From an uncultured Pseudomonadota bacterium (GTDB lineage: Bacteria; Pseudomonadota; Alphaproteobacteria; Rs-D84): a stretch of DNA of 39,579 nucleotides. The stretch covers positions 1 through 39,579 of the forward strand of contig CACYQE010000006.1 of the NCBI GenBank assembly GCA_902776515.1, written 5' to 3'. Below, piece by piece: positions 1-8,623 of this stretch. Within the stretch, counting starts at the first letter, position 1, and each line of letters begins with the position of its first letter. Below the pieces are notes generated by a model. The model was not told the origin of the DNA. It made no database searches and saw only the letters and a program-made list of their open reading frames with translations. The position numbers were made by a program, and so were the translations under genes.

Positions 1-606
1 AATCTTGAATTACCAAAAAAAACAAAACCATTACCAAAATTATTATCCCAAAAAGAAATTGAATTGTTAATCTCATCGGCGGGCGATATTCGCACATCAA
101 TCAGACTGCGTGCAATGATTGAATTGCTGTACGCATCTGGATTGCGTGTTTCGGAGCTATGTGAATTACCGGTAACAGCAATATTGGGAAACAGACTTTT
201 AATACACGGCAAAGGTGCCAAAGAACGAATTGTTCCTATGCACGAATCTGCCCAACATGCGTTAAAAAAATGGATGGACCTGAACGCAGAATCAGAATCA
301 AAATACGTATTTCCATCGCACGGTAAATCTGGTCATATAACCCGTGATGCGTTTTTTAAATTATTAAAAAAATGTGCGGTATTGGCGGGAATTGAACCTG
401 AACGTGTCAGCCCGCATGTTTTACGACATTCGTTTGCATCACACCTGTTGGCACATGGTGCAAATTTACGTGCAATACAAACAATGTTGGGACACGAAGA
501 TATATCTACAACCCAGATATACACACACGTGCTGCCCGAAAAATTACAAAAGGTTGTTGCGGAACATCATCCGTTGGCCAACAGCCCCAAGGAGAACAAT
601 TTATGA
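1..606 (+). CDS. xerD: Tyrosine recombinase XerD, 3' part
   Basis: The reading frame is open from base 1, so the N-terminal core-binding domain lies outside the window; about 200 residues remain. They form the catalytic domain: the first Arg in ASGLRVSEL, the Lys in GKGAKERIVP, the HVLRHSFASH box (His and Arg), LGHED, and the nucleophile Tyr in TTQIYTHV. The family resolves chromosome dimers at dif with XerC and FtsK. The tail, with an HHPLA motif after the catalytic Tyr, resembles XerD more than XerC. The TGA stop overlaps the ATG of the next gene, implying translational coupling. A phage or plasmid integrase is possible but less likely in this housekeeping context. Confidence 0.9.
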   Translation, partial: NLELPKKTKPLPKLLSQKEIELLISSAGDIRTSIRLRAMIELLYASGLRVSELCELPVTAILGNRLLIHGKGAKERIVPMHESAQHALKKWMDLNAESESKYVFPSHGKSGHITRDAFFKLLKKCAVLAGIEPERVSPHVLRHSFASHLLAHGANLRAIQTMLGHEDISTTQIYTHVLPEKLQKVVAEHHPLANSPKENNL

Positions 607-1097
607 TAAAAAAATGTGAATACCCTGGATGCACCAAGGCGGGTGTATGTCGTGCACCCAAAAATCGTGATTTAAAAGAATATTGGTCTTTTTGCCAAGA
701 GCATGCAGCCGAATACAATAAAAACTGGAACTTTTATGCAAATATGACACCCGATGAAATTGAAGAAGATTGGGAAAAACAGACATTTGGCGAATCTGTT
801 AAAAGAACCAAGCAAGATACAAAAGATTATATAAAATTTTTAAACGATTTTATATCCGGGCGTGACACATTTGATAAAATGCCACAAAAAAAATCTTTAC
901 CTTCTGAAATAATAAACGCATTCAAAACACTGGAATTACCTATTACCGCATCATGGCGTGAAATTGGGACCAAATACCGAACATTGGCAAAAAAATTACA
1001 CCCCGACAGTGCGACAGCAGCCGATGCCAGTGGGTCAGAATTTGCAAAAATATCAAACGCTTACCAGACATTAAAACAACATTTTGGCAAAAAATAA
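603..1097 (+). CDS. J-domain protein (DnaJ-like co-chaperone)
   Basis: This is a 164-residue protein. Its N-terminal third holds a small Cys-containing segment (CEYPGCTKAG, then a Cys-x-x-His in FCQEH) followed by acidic linker sequence. Its C-terminal third is a J domain with the HPD tripeptide (KLHPDS), which in the family stimulates the ATPase of an Hsp70 (DnaK). This arrangement of CxxxxC-type N-terminus and C-terminal J domain is familiar from small alphaproteobacterial J-domain proteins. The ATG overlaps the xerD stop (ATGA). The client or partner cannot be read from sequence. Confidence 0.8.
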   Translation: MIKKCEYPGCTKAGVCRAPKNRDLKEYWSFCQEHAAEYNKNWNFYANMTPDEIEEDWEKQTFGESVKRTKQDTKDYIKFLNDFISGRDTFDKMPQKKSLPSEIINAFKTLELPITASWREIGTKYRTLAKKLHPDSATAADASGSEFAKISNAYQTLKQHFGKK

Positions 1098-1151
1098 TTT
1101 TTATGGCACTGGTCCTAGGATTTTGTTAAGGTTACTCAAAAGGATTGAATT

Positions 1152-2060
1152 ATGTATGATGTTATTATATTGGGCTCTGGTCCCGCAGGATTAACCGCAG
1201 CACTGTATTGTGGTCGCGGAAATAAAAACACTTTGGTTATGGGTGGTGACACATTGGGTGGTCAAACCGCCGGTATTGCAAAGTTGGAAAACTATCCAGG
1301 CTGGGCGGGCAGCGGTTTTGAATTAATTGAATTTATGAAAAACCAGGCTGAATCTTTTGGTGCAAAAATAGAAATGATATCTGCAAAATCAATATCTGAT
1401 GGAACCAACGGTACATTTATTGTTACAGATAATCATGACAAAACATACGAAACACGCACAATTATTCTGGCAACTGGTGCAAAACCGCGACAATTAGAAA
1501 TAGAAGGTGCACGTGAGTTGTTTGGTCGTGGTGTTTCTTACTGTGCGACTTGTGATGGATTTTTCTATGGCGGTAAAACTGTTCTTGTTATGGGCGGTGG
1601 TAATTCCGCATTAAACGATGCACTGTATTTGGCGGATATTGCAAAGACCGTAAAAATTGTATATCGCAAATCTGCCTTTACCCGTGCCGAGGCTGTTTTA
1701 CGTGAACGCGTTGCAGCCAAGGAAAACATTGAATGTTTGTTTGATACAGATTTAAAGAAAATCGCACAAAAACCGGGTTCTGAAACAGGTGAATTAATTG
1801 CAACAACCACGGACGGTCGTGAATTGGTATGTGACGGAATCTTTGTGGCGATTGGTCACGAGGCAAACACCGATTATCTTAGCGAAGATGTCCGCCGCGA
1901 TGAACTTGGACGATTGGCCCCGAATGTTTTGCCTGCGGGTATGTTTGTTGCAGGTGATGTCCATTCAAATATAAAAATGCAAATTGCAACCGCTGTGGGC
2001 ACCGGTTGCACGGCCGCAATGGATGCAATCGCATATTTGAATACAAAAAACCAACAATAA
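1152..2060 (+). CDS. trxB: Thioredoxin-disulfide reductase
   Basis: This 302-residue flavoprotein reduces thioredoxin with NADPH in the cytoplasm. The FAD-binding Rossmann motif GSGPAGLTAA is near residue 8, the redox-active CATC sits in SYCATCDGFF, the NADPH-binding GGGNSA follows, and the C-terminal FVAGDVHS plus GTGCTAAMDA close the FAD domain. Length is normal for the family. An AAAGGA ribosome site precedes the ATG. It lies 54 bases after the J-domain gene and about 20 before serS, so it is probably in the same co-directional run. Confidence 0.96.
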   Translation: MYDVIILGSGPAGLTAALYCGRGNKNTLVMGGDTLGGQTAGIAKLENYPGWAGSGFELIEFMKNQAESFGAKIEMISAKSISDGTNGTFIVTDNHDKTYETRTIILATGAKPRQLEIEGARELFGRGVSYCATCDGFFYGGKTVLVMGGGNSALNDALYLADIAKTVKIVYRKSAFTRAEAVLRERVAAKENIECLFDTDLKKIAQKPGSETGELIATTTDGRELVCDGIFVAIGHEANTDYLSEDVRRDELGRLAPNVLPAGMFVAGDVHSNIKMQIATAVGTGCTAAMDAIAYLNTKNQQ

Positions 2061-2080
2061 AATCTAAAAAGGACAAGGCT

Positions 2081-3385
2081 ATGTTGGATATAAAATTTAT
2101 TCGCGAAAATCCAGACATTGTAAAAAATGCCTGCAAAGTAAAAAACTTTCCTGATGTTGTTGATGAACTTTTATCTTTGGACGTTCGTGTTCGTGAGTTA
2201 AAAACAATTACACAAACAAAAACAGCCGAAAAGAACAAGATATCACGCGAAATTCCGACAAGCTCTGACAAGGCACCACTGATTGCAAAATCAAAACAAA
2301 TCAGTGAAGAAATCGCCGCAGATATGGCTGAATTGGCACAGAAAGAAGATGCTTTAAACGATTTAATGCACCGCGTTCCACAAATCCCAGATGCAAACGC
2401 ACCAATCGGGCCTGATGATTCTGCAAACGTTGAAATCCGCCGTGTTGGAACACCACGCACATTTGATTTTACCCCACGTCCACAATGGGAATTATTAGAG
2501 ATGAATGGTTGGTGGATGCCGGAAAAAATTGCAAATATTTGCGGAACACGTGTTTATGCACTATGTGGTGAATTAGCCGAATTAGAATTGGCTGTTCAAA
2601 CATACGCTATACAAAAATTAATCAGCAAGGGTTTCAAATACATCGAATGTCCTTCGATTTCCAAACCACAAACTATATTTAATGCCGGACATTTTATTGG
2701 GTCTGATTTATCAGTTATGAACGATGATGTTTTTATGCTGACTGATACCGACCGGTGTTTGGCTGGTACCGCGGAAATAATTTTAAACTCGTTACACACA
2801 GGCGAAATATTAACCGATCATATGGATGAAATTTTGGATGAAGACCAACTACCGCTTTTCTATGCTGGCTATTCTGCATGTTTCCGTAAAGAGGCTGGTG
2901 CCGCTGGTCGTGACACACGTGGAATTGTCCGTGTTCATCAATTTAACAAGGTTGAACAATATGTATTCTGTACACCTGAACAAAGTGATGAAATGCACGA
3001 ACAGATATTAAACAACATGTGCGAACTTATGGAAGATTTGGAATTGCCATACCGTATTGTTGCAAACTCTACGGGGGATATGGGATTCAACAAAGTAAAA
3101 CAAAACGATGTCGAAGCCTGGTTTCCGTCAGAAAATTCGTATCGCGAATTAGGCTCTGGTTCATCAATTGGTCAGTTTCAGGCACGCAGAACAAACACAC
3201 GCTATCGTGAAAATGCAACTGGCGATGTTAAATTTGTTGCAACTTTGAATTGTACAGGTATTGCCCTGCCCCGTGCTTTGGTTCCAATTATTGAAAACCA
3301 TCAAAATGCGGACGGTTCTGTAAACATTCCGAAAAAACTGCAACCGTTAATGGGTGGTCGCACAAAAATCGGTGGTAAACATTAA
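2081..3385 (+). CDS. serS: Seryl-tRNA synthetase
   Basis: This 434-residue class II synthetase charges tRNA-Ser. The N-terminal coiled-coil tRNA-binding arm spans about residues 25-105. The catalytic core carries motif 2 (CFRKEAGAAGRDTRGI, then RVHQFNKVEQY) and motif 3 near the C-terminus (LNCTGIALPRALVPI). The start at 2081 is chosen because the conserved opening MLDIKFIREN begins there behind an AAAAGGA site; the frame is open further upstream only by chance through the end of trxB. A terminator hairpin follows the stop immediately. Confidence 0.97.
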   Translation: MLDIKFIRENPDIVKNACKVKNFPDVVDELLSLDVRVRELKTITQTKTAEKNKISREIPTSSDKAPLIAKSKQISEEIAADMAELAQKEDALNDLMHRVPQIPDANAPIGPDDSANVEIRRVGTPRTFDFTPRPQWELLEMNGWWMPEKIANICGTRVYALCGELAELELAVQTYAIQKLISKGFKYIECPSISKPQTIFNAGHFIGSDLSVMNDDVFMLTDTDRCLAGTAEIILNSLHTGEILTDHMDEILDEDQLPLFYAGYSACFRKEAGAAGRDTRGIVRVHQFNKVEQYVFCTPEQSDEMHEQILNNMCELMEDLELPYRIVANSTGDMGFNKVKQNDVEAWFPSENSYRELGSGSSIGQFQARRTNTRYRENATGDVKFVATLNCTGIALPRALVPIIENHQNADGSVNIPKKLQPLMGGRTKIGGKH

Positions 3386-3410
3386 AAAATGTCCCATTTG
3401 GGACATTTTT
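3385..3410 (+). terminator. Intrinsic terminator after serS
   Basis: An 11-bp perfect stem (AAAAATGTCCC / GGGACATTTTT) with an ATTT loop ends in a T run. It is symmetric, so it could also end the converging gene at 3409-3954, though it overlaps that gene's stop. Confidence 0.85.
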
Positions 3411-3954
3411 ATTGCTGTTGCATATTATTAAAAAACGTATATTGCAAAGATATTTGACGAACACAGTATTCACTAAGCCTTTGCAGAACCATAGAAAATT
3501 CGTCCACACAGTCAAAAATTTGTTTTATTGTCTGGCTACGTTGTTTACCAAACGTTTTTTTAGGCTTGTCGCGTAAAAATTCCCAAAAAAACACCAACGT
3601 TAAAAACATGTGCAAATTATCTTTGATACAAGGCGATATCACCCCAAACAATTCTTCGGCCGGGCTGATGACTTCTTGTGCCGCCTGATTGCAACTAACG
3701 TTTTTGTCTAGTGCATATTTAATTAAATTATTCTGCCAAATCGTAACAACATCAGATGATATGTATATATCATGATTGTCAAAAACCTCTTTTAACCCGG
3801 CAAACGCGTCCTGGGCGGCCATTTTTTCTTCGTAATTCATCCTGTTAAAAGCAGATTCATAATAAAATTCAACCAAGCTGTATAATACCTTGAACCCATT
3901 ATCTATCTTTTGTTGAACCAATAAGTTAGAAATCTGTTTATTTTGTTTTGCCAT
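3409..3954 (-). CDS. Hypothetical protein, unrecognised family
   Basis: This predicted 181-residue protein is not recognised. It is mostly helical-looking and rich in Gln, Asn, Phe and Leu. It has no signal peptide and no clear membrane segment; one hydrophobic stretch, MFLTLVFFWEFL near residue 117, is probably a buried helix. Start choice: a GTG at 3960 is in frame, but the AAGGGT ribosome site (3961-3966) directly abuts it and is spaced 6 bases from the ATG at 3954, so 3954 is preferred. It is transcribed alone from a good promoter with a dyad at the predicted transcription start, and converges on serS. Confidence 0.65.
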   Translation of the reverse strand: MAKQNKQISNLLVQQKIDNGFKVLYSLVEFYYESAFNRMNYEEKMAAQDAFAGLKEVFDNHDIYISSDVVTIWQNNLIKYALDKNVSCNQAAQEVISPAEELFGVISPCIKDNLHMFLTLVFFWEFLRDKPKKTFGKQRSQTIKQIFDCVDEFSMVLQRLSEYCVRQISLQYTFFNNMQQQ

Positions 3955-3963
3955 TCGCACACC

Positions 3964-3979
3964 CTTGTGTCAACACAAG
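3964..3979. repeat. Inverted repeat at the transcription start of the hypothetical gene
   Basis: Seven-base arms CTTGTGT and ACACAAG are separated by CA. The dyad covers the predicted transcription start, just downstream of the -10 of the minus-strand promoter, which is the usual place for a repressor operator. It could instead form a short 5' leader hairpin. Confidence 0.55.
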
Positions 3980-3982
3980 ATT

Positions 3983-4010
3983 ATTCTAGCCTAACATAAC
4001 AAAATGTCAA
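3983..4010 (-). promoter_or_regulatory. Promoter of the hypothetical gene
   Basis: On the minus strand, a consensus -35 TTGACA (4005-4010), a 16-base spacer and a -10 TAGAAT (3983-3988) lie about 30 bases upstream of the start codon. Confidence 0.65.
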
Positions 4011-4034
4011 TTTTATCATAAAAAATACTATAAC

Positions 4035-4063
4035 TTGTTGAAAAATCAAAAATATAGTATAAT
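4035..4063 (+). promoter_or_regulatory. Promoter of typA
   Basis: A -35 TTGTTG (4035-4040), a 17-base spacer and a perfect -10 TATAAT (4058-4063) place the start of transcription near 4070, about 20 bases before the typA ATG. Confidence 0.7.
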
Positions 4064-4089
4064 CTATGGTCAAAAAAAGGGTTTATTAG

Positions 4090-5937
4090 ATGAAAATACG
4101 TAATATTGCGATTATCGCACACGTTGACCACGGAAAAACCACACTGGTCGATAATATGTTAAAACAGGCGGGAACTTTCCGCGAAAACGAACGCGTTGAT
4201 GATCGCGTTATGGACAGCGGCGATATTGAACGTGAACGCGGTATCACCATTTCTGCAAAACCGACGTCTGTTTTATGGCACGATTATAAAATCAACATCG
4301 TGGATACCCCGGGGCACGCGGATTTTGGTGGCGAAGTTGAACGTATTTTATCCATGGTTGACGGTGTCGTTCTGTTGGTCGACAGTGCCGAAGGCCCATT
4401 ACCCCAAACAAAATTTGTATTGTCCAAGGCATTAAAACTGGGGTTACGTCCTATTGTTTGTATAAACAAGATTGACCGCGGTGATGCACGCCCAGATGAA
4501 GTATTATCAGAAACTTTCGATTTATTCGATAAATTGGGTGCAACTGATTCCCAGTTGGATTTTCCGTATTTATATGCGTGTGGTCGTGATGGTTGGGCGG
4601 TTCGTGAATTATCAGAAATCAATAATGAAGGAAAAGATTTAACACCTTTGTTCCAATTGATTGTTGACCATGTCCCTGCCCCAGATTGTAATGGCGACCG
4701 TTGCCAAATAAATGCACCTTTTTCTATGTTGGCAACGACATTAGAATCGGACCCGTATGTTGGACGTATTTTAACCGGAAAAATTGAATCTGGGTCTGTC
4801 CGTGTTGGTCAAGCAGTCAAGGCAATAAATATGAAGGGCGAATTCGTTGAAAACGCCAAAATTACAAAAATCATTGAACACAGGGGTATAGAAAAAATCT
4901 CTCGTGATTCTGCAAGTGCCGGTGACATCGTTGTTATCGCTGGATTTTCCAAGGCAACTGTGGCCGATACATTGTGTGACCCATCGGTTGAAACACCTAT
5001 ACCGGCGATTCCAATTGACCCACCTACCCTGACTATGACATTTTTTGTTAATACATCGCCATTAGCAGGACAAAGTGGTAAAAAATTAACTTCACGTATG
5101 ATTGGTGAACGTTTATTCAAAGAAGCAGAAACCAACATCGCGTTGCGTGTCACACAAAGTGAAAACAAAGAATCTTTTGAAGTTTCTGGTCGTGGTGAAT
5201 TACAATTAGGTATTTTAATTGAAACGATGCGGCGTGAAGGTTTTGAATTAAGCGTCAGCCGTCCACGCGTTGTTATGCAAACAGGTCCAAACGGTGAAAC
5301 GTTGGAACCAATTGAAGAAGTGGTTGTTGACGTTGATGATGAATTTAGCGGTGTTGTCATTGAAAAAATGACTAAACGCAAGGCCACAATTACCGAAATG
5401 AAATCATCTGGTGCCGGCAAAACACGTATCGTATTTTCGGCCCCATCACGTGGATTGATTGGCTATTTGTCTGAATTCAGAACGGACACACGTGGCACCG
5501 GTATTATGAACCGTGTATTTGATAAATACGATACATATCGTGGTCCTATTGTTCAATATCGACCTGGGGTTTTGGTTTCAATGGAAAAAGGTTCAACTGC
5601 AACTTATGCATTGCACAACTTGGAACCACGTGGTGTTTTGTTTGTCGGTCCCCAAACCGAGGTTTATTCCGGTATGATTATCGGCGAACACAGCAAAGAA
5701 AATGATTTAGAGGTTAATCCAATTAAAGGCAAAGAATTAACCAATGTTCGCAGCGTTACTGCTGATGAAAAATTATTCTTGGCACCGCCACGAAAAATGT
5801 CACTGGAAGAAGCTTTGTCTTATATCCAAGATGATGAATTGGTCGAAGTTACACCTGCAACAATTCGTCTGCGTAAAAAAGAATTGGACAGTGGCAAACG
5901 TAAAAAACTGGCCCGTGGCAAAGACGAACAGTTATAA
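4090..5937 (+). CDS. typA: Translational GTPase TypA/BipA
   Basis: This 615-residue ribosome-associated GTPase belongs to the EF-G-like group, with a role in 50S assembly and in stress or cold growth. G1 is AHVDHGKTT (residues 9-17), G2 lies in the ERGITI region, G3 is DTPGHADF and G4 is NKID. It continues with EF-G-like domains II, III and V and the BipA-specific C-terminal domain (GTGIMNRVF, RPGVLVSMEKG, NDLEVNPIKGKELTNVR). It is full length. It has its own promoter and a strong terminator, so it is likely monocistronic. LepA and EF-G are excluded by the C-terminal domain. Confidence 0.97.
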   Translation: MKIRNIAIIAHVDHGKTTLVDNMLKQAGTFRENERVDDRVMDSGDIERERGITISAKPTSVLWHDYKINIVDTPGHADFGGEVERILSMVDGVVLLVDSAEGPLPQTKFVLSKALKLGLRPIVCINKIDRGDARPDEVLSETFDLFDKLGATDSQLDFPYLYACGRDGWAVRELSEINNEGKDLTPLFQLIVDHVPAPDCNGDRCQINAPFSMLATTLESDPYVGRILTGKIESGSVRVGQAVKAINMKGEFVENAKITKIIEHRGIEKISRDSASAGDIVVIAGFSKATVADTLCDPSVETPIPAIPIDPPTLTMTFFVNTSPLAGQSGKKLTSRMIGERLFKEAETNIALRVTQSENKESFEVSGRGELQLGILIETMRREGFELSVSRPRVVMQTGPNGETLEPIEEVVVDVDDEFSGVVIEKMTKRKATITEMKSSGAGKTRIVFSAPSRGLIGYLSEFRTDTRGTGIMNRVFDKYDTYRGPIVQYRPGVLVSMEKGSTATYALHNLEPRGVLFVGPQTEVYSGMIIGEHSKENDLEVNPIKGKELTNVRSVTADEKLFLAPPRKMSLEEALSYIQDDELVEVTPATIRLRKKELDSGKRKKLARGKDEQL

Positions 5938-5939
5938 TC

Positions 5940-5963
5940 AACCGCCCATTCGGGCGGTTTTTT
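5940..5963 (+). terminator. Intrinsic terminator after typA
   Basis: An eight-base stem including CCGCCC / GGGCGG with an ATTC loop is followed by six T, starting three bases after the typA stop. Confidence 0.9.
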
Positions 5964-5964
5964 A

Positions 5965-5993
5965 TTGAAACAATACTGTTTTTGTTTTAGGCT
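5965..5993 (+). promoter_or_regulatory. Possible promoter of the left glycosyltransferase run
   Basis: TTGAAA (5965-5970), a 17-base spacer and the weak -10 TAGGCT (5988-5993) lie between the typA terminator and the first glycosyltransferase. The match is poor at the -10; it is reported because a promoter is expected after the terminator. Confidence 0.3.
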
Positions 5994-6012
5994 TTGCTTA
6001 AAGGGGATTATT

Positions 6013-6945
6013 ATGGCATTACCAATAATATCAAAATGGCGAAAATTCTATTCAACAGCCCTGACATTTTGGATTCCGGTAAAAAGTTATCGGCGTGCAT
6101 TTCGCGGAATATTACAATTTGGTGTGCGAAAATATTTTAATATTATAAAAAACGACCGTATAACAAAATTTGAAAACGAAATTGCCATTGGTGCAATTAT
6201 GAAGGACGAAGGACCATACCTGAAAGAATGGTTGGATTTTCATATTTTGGTTGGTATTAAAAAGTTCTTTCTTTACGACAATGAATCCACCGATAACACA
6301 ACTGAAATTTTAAAACCGTACATTAAACGCGGAATTGTGGAATATCACTATTTCCCCGGCAAACGTATGCAGCACCCCGCATATATGGACATTATAAATA
6401 ATCACAGCACCGACACACGTTGGTTGGCACTGATTGATTTAGATGAATTTTTGGTTCCGGTAAACCACGATACGGTTGCTGAATTTTTACACACAATGCC
6501 GGATAATTTCGCACAATTAGTTGTAACATGGGTGATGTATGGGTCATCTGGACACGTTCATAAACCAGATGGATTACTGATTGAAAATTATAAGTGGCAC
6601 GCTGAAAAACAAAGTGGAATTAAATCTATTATCAATCCACGATTACTTATTGAATATCACAGTTTGCACGCAAACTTTATCGCCGGTTGGACAATTGATA
6701 ATAACGGTCATAAATTGGGCAGAATAAATCAATCGTATGCCCCCCCCCCTTACAACAACCTGCGATTAAATCATTATTACACGAAATCATACGACGAATA
6801 TATTGCACGCCAGGCACGTGGAACCGCAACCAGTCAGAGTGCATCATATCGTGGTCCCGACAAATTCAAAAAATTTGATAAAAACGAAGTATATGATGAT
6901 ATAATGGATAAGTGGATTGAACCAGTTAAAAACTTTAAGCTATGA
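6013..6945 (+). CDS. Glycosyltransferase, family 92-like (phase-variable candidate)
   Basis: This 310-residue protein resembles the GT92/DUF23 group. Seen: GAIMKDEGPYLKEWLDFH near residue 60, YDNESTDNTTEIL, and the metal-binding LIDLDEFLVPV, then a C-terminal Arg/Lys-rich tail. It probably transfers a sugar to a surface polysaccharide; donor and acceptor are unknown. The start at 6013 is chosen for its AAGGGG site six bases upstream; the frame opens earlier at 5965 only inside the terminator region. A run of ten C (6740-6749) encodes Ala-Pro-Pro-Pro and would shift the frame if it gained or lost one base. Its stop overlaps the next start (ATGA). Confidence 0.85.
   Translation: MALPIISKWRKFYSTALTFWIPVKSYRRAFRGILQFGVRKYFNIIKNDRITKFENEIAIGAIMKDEGPYLKEWLDFHILVGIKKFFLYDNESTDNTTEILKPYIKRGIVEYHYFPGKRMQHPAYMDIINNHSTDTRWLALIDLDEFLVPVNHDTVAEFLHTMPDNFAQLVVTWVMYGSSGHVHKPDGLLIENYKWHAEKQSGIKSIINPRLLIEYHSLHANFIAGWTIDNNGHKLGRINQSYAPPPYNNLRLNHYYTKSYDEYIARQARGTATSQSASYRGPDKFKKFDKNEVYDDIMDKWIEPVKNFKL
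6740..6749 (+). repeat. Homopolymer of ten C inside a glycosyltransferase gene
   Basis: Ten consecutive C occur within an otherwise AT-rich coding sequence. In this assembly the length keeps the gene in frame (ON). Replication slippage at such tracts is the known basis of phase variation in surface-sugar genes of several bacteria; here it is an inference. Confidence 0.9.
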
Positions 6946-7787
6946 CAAAACGATTATTTTTATTTGCAGGCTATGATGCGGACGGAATCATTGATGATTC
7001 ATTGATTCTGTATGTGCGTGCATTATCAAAACTGGGCGATGTTGTTTTGTGTATGGATTCTGATTGTAATAAATCACAAGTTGCAAAATTAAAGCCTTTT
7101 GTTTTATATGCCGCGGCCCAGCGTCATGGGGAATATGATTTTGGTTCATATAAACGTGCGTATGTTTGGGCACGTGATAATTTGGATTTATCAAAATATG
7201 ATTTTGTTTATATGGTAAATGATTCTGTGTATGGGCCGTTGTTCCCACTAAAACCATATTTTGAAAAAATGGAATCACAAAACACTGATGCATTTGGTTT
7301 GGTTAAAAATACCAAGGCATCTCACCCACATATTCAATCTTGGTTTATTGGTATGCGTAAATCAGTATTCTTGTCACAATGGTTTGATGAATTTTTATCC
7401 AATGTAACCAAACTGGAATCCAAGTGTGCCATTACCCACACGTACGAACACGGTTTTACCAGGCATGTTGTATCACATAATGGGACATGGGGGTGCCTGT
7501 ATTCTGCACATAATCGTGATGTGTATAACAAAATAAAACATTATTATCGTGTCAAAATGCCATTTATGAAAAAGGTTGCTTTTACACGTCATAACGGTCA
7601 ATTGGGGCCCCAGATATCTTATGTATTGAATCACACACCAATAAAAATGCGAAACGCTATTATAGACAACGCGAAACGGGTATATGGTGACGGGTATGTC
7701 AAACGAACACTGGCCCAGGGTCGAATAACCGCGTTTTTGCATGGTATAAAATACGCAATAAAAAAATTAACCACGGGTAAATTATGA
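6942..7787 (+). CDS. RgpF-like rhamnan synthesis / glycosyltransferase protein
   Basis: This 281-residue protein resembles the rhamnan-synthesis F (RgpF) family of polysaccharide glycosyltransferases. Seen: an N-terminal Rossmann-like segment (LFLFAGYDADG), then the family's FGSYKRAY box near residue 68 and YMVNDSVYGPL near residue 90, followed by the SWFIGMRKSVF region typical of the second half. Predicted to be cytoplasmic or membrane-associated. It starts four bases inside the preceding gene and ends four bases inside the next, so the three genes are translationally coupled. The sugar added cannot be told. Confidence 0.75.
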   Translation: MTKRLFLFAGYDADGIIDDSLILYVRALSKLGDVVLCMDSDCNKSQVAKLKPFVLYAAAQRHGEYDFGSYKRAYVWARDNLDLSKYDFVYMVNDSVYGPLFPLKPYFEKMESQNTDAFGLVKNTKASHPHIQSWFIGMRKSVFLSQWFDEFLSNVTKLESKCAITHTYEHGFTRHVVSHNGTWGCLYSAHNRDVYNKIKHYYRVKMPFMKKVAFTRHNGQLGPQISYVLNHTPIKMRNAIIDNAKRVYGDGYVKRTLAQGRITAFLHGIKYAIKKLTTGKL

Positions 7788-8623
7788 TAAAGAAAACTAA
7801 ACGCATTGCAGCAATCACAATGGCACGAAATGACGAATTTTTCCTTTCGCGTTGGGTGAAATACTATGGTCACGAATTTGGTGCTGAAAACCTGTATATC
7901 ATATTGGACGGAATCGACCAAAAGCCGCCCAAAAACGCAAAAGATGTAAATATAATCAAATTACCACACCGTGATATGTCACGCAGTGCGGGTGACAAAT
8001 ACAGAATAAATAAAATATCTGATTTAGCCGCAGATTTGTTTAAAAAATATGATATTATTATCGGATGTGATTCTGATGAATTTTTGATTGTTGACCCCAA
8101 CACAAAAAAATCTCTTGCAAAATATTTATCCGATTTAAACATAAACACATCTGTATCCGGACTGGGGTTGGATATTGGTCAAAATATGAAATATGAAAAA
8201 ACATTGAATACAACCAAACCATTATTAAAACAACGCGAATACGCCCTGCTTTCTACACGATACACTAAACCAGTTGTAATAAATAAACCCGTTCGTTGGG
8301 GCAGCGGTTTTCACCGTATTCACAATCATAACTTTCATATTGATAAAAATTTATATCTTTTGCACTTTGGGGCGGTTGATATGGATATGCTGATTACCAA
8401 AGCCGAACGACGCGGCCCAGATTGGGTGAATCACCTGCGTAGACGTGGAAACGGAACAATAGATGCTGTTACAAACAAAACCGCCCGTGGCGAAACATAC
8501 ATAACAATTGCACGTATTATGCAACGAATATTTCGACCATTATACGCACTTGGTAAGCCAGGGATGTTAAAAATTAAATGGGTTGTAAAAGTCCCATCAC
8601 GTTTTAAGAAATCAGGGATATAA
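7784..8623 (+). CDS. Glycosyltransferase, GT2/DUF23-like
   Basis: A 279-residue protein opening with AAITMARNDEFFLSRWVKYY, a form of the nucleotide-sugar-binding start shared by glycosyl transferase family 2 relatives. The metal-binding CDSDEFLIVDP follows near residue 90, and an Arg/Lys-rich C-terminus may contact the membrane. It resembles the first gene of this run in layout but is shorter. It is coupled by an ATGA overlap to the RgpF-like gene. Its last 20 bases overlap the 3' end of the converging glycosyltransferase gene, with no terminator in between. Confidence 0.75.
   Translation: MIKKTKRIAAITMARNDEFFLSRWVKYYGHEFGAENLYIILDGIDQKPPKNAKDVNIIKLPHRDMSRSAGDKYRINKISDLAADLFKKYDIIIGCDSDEFLIVDPNTKKSLAKYLSDLNINTSVSGLGLDIGQNMKYEKTLNTTKPLLKQREYALLSTRYTKPVVINKPVRWGSGFHRIHNHNFHIDKNLYLLHFGAVDMDMLITKAERRGPDWVNHLRRRGNGTIDAVTNKTARGETYITIARIMQRIFRPLYALGKPGMLKIKWVVKVPSRFKKSGI

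Noticed and set aside
1879..2460. Open frame of 193 codons on the minus strand across trxB and serS
   Set aside because: Both plus-strand genes are certain here; the frame crosses the gene border and shows no motif.
4809..5420. Open frame of 203 codons on the minus strand inside typA
   Set aside because: It is the mirror of a strongly conserved typA frame, has no ribosome site or recognisable domain, and reflects codon composition.
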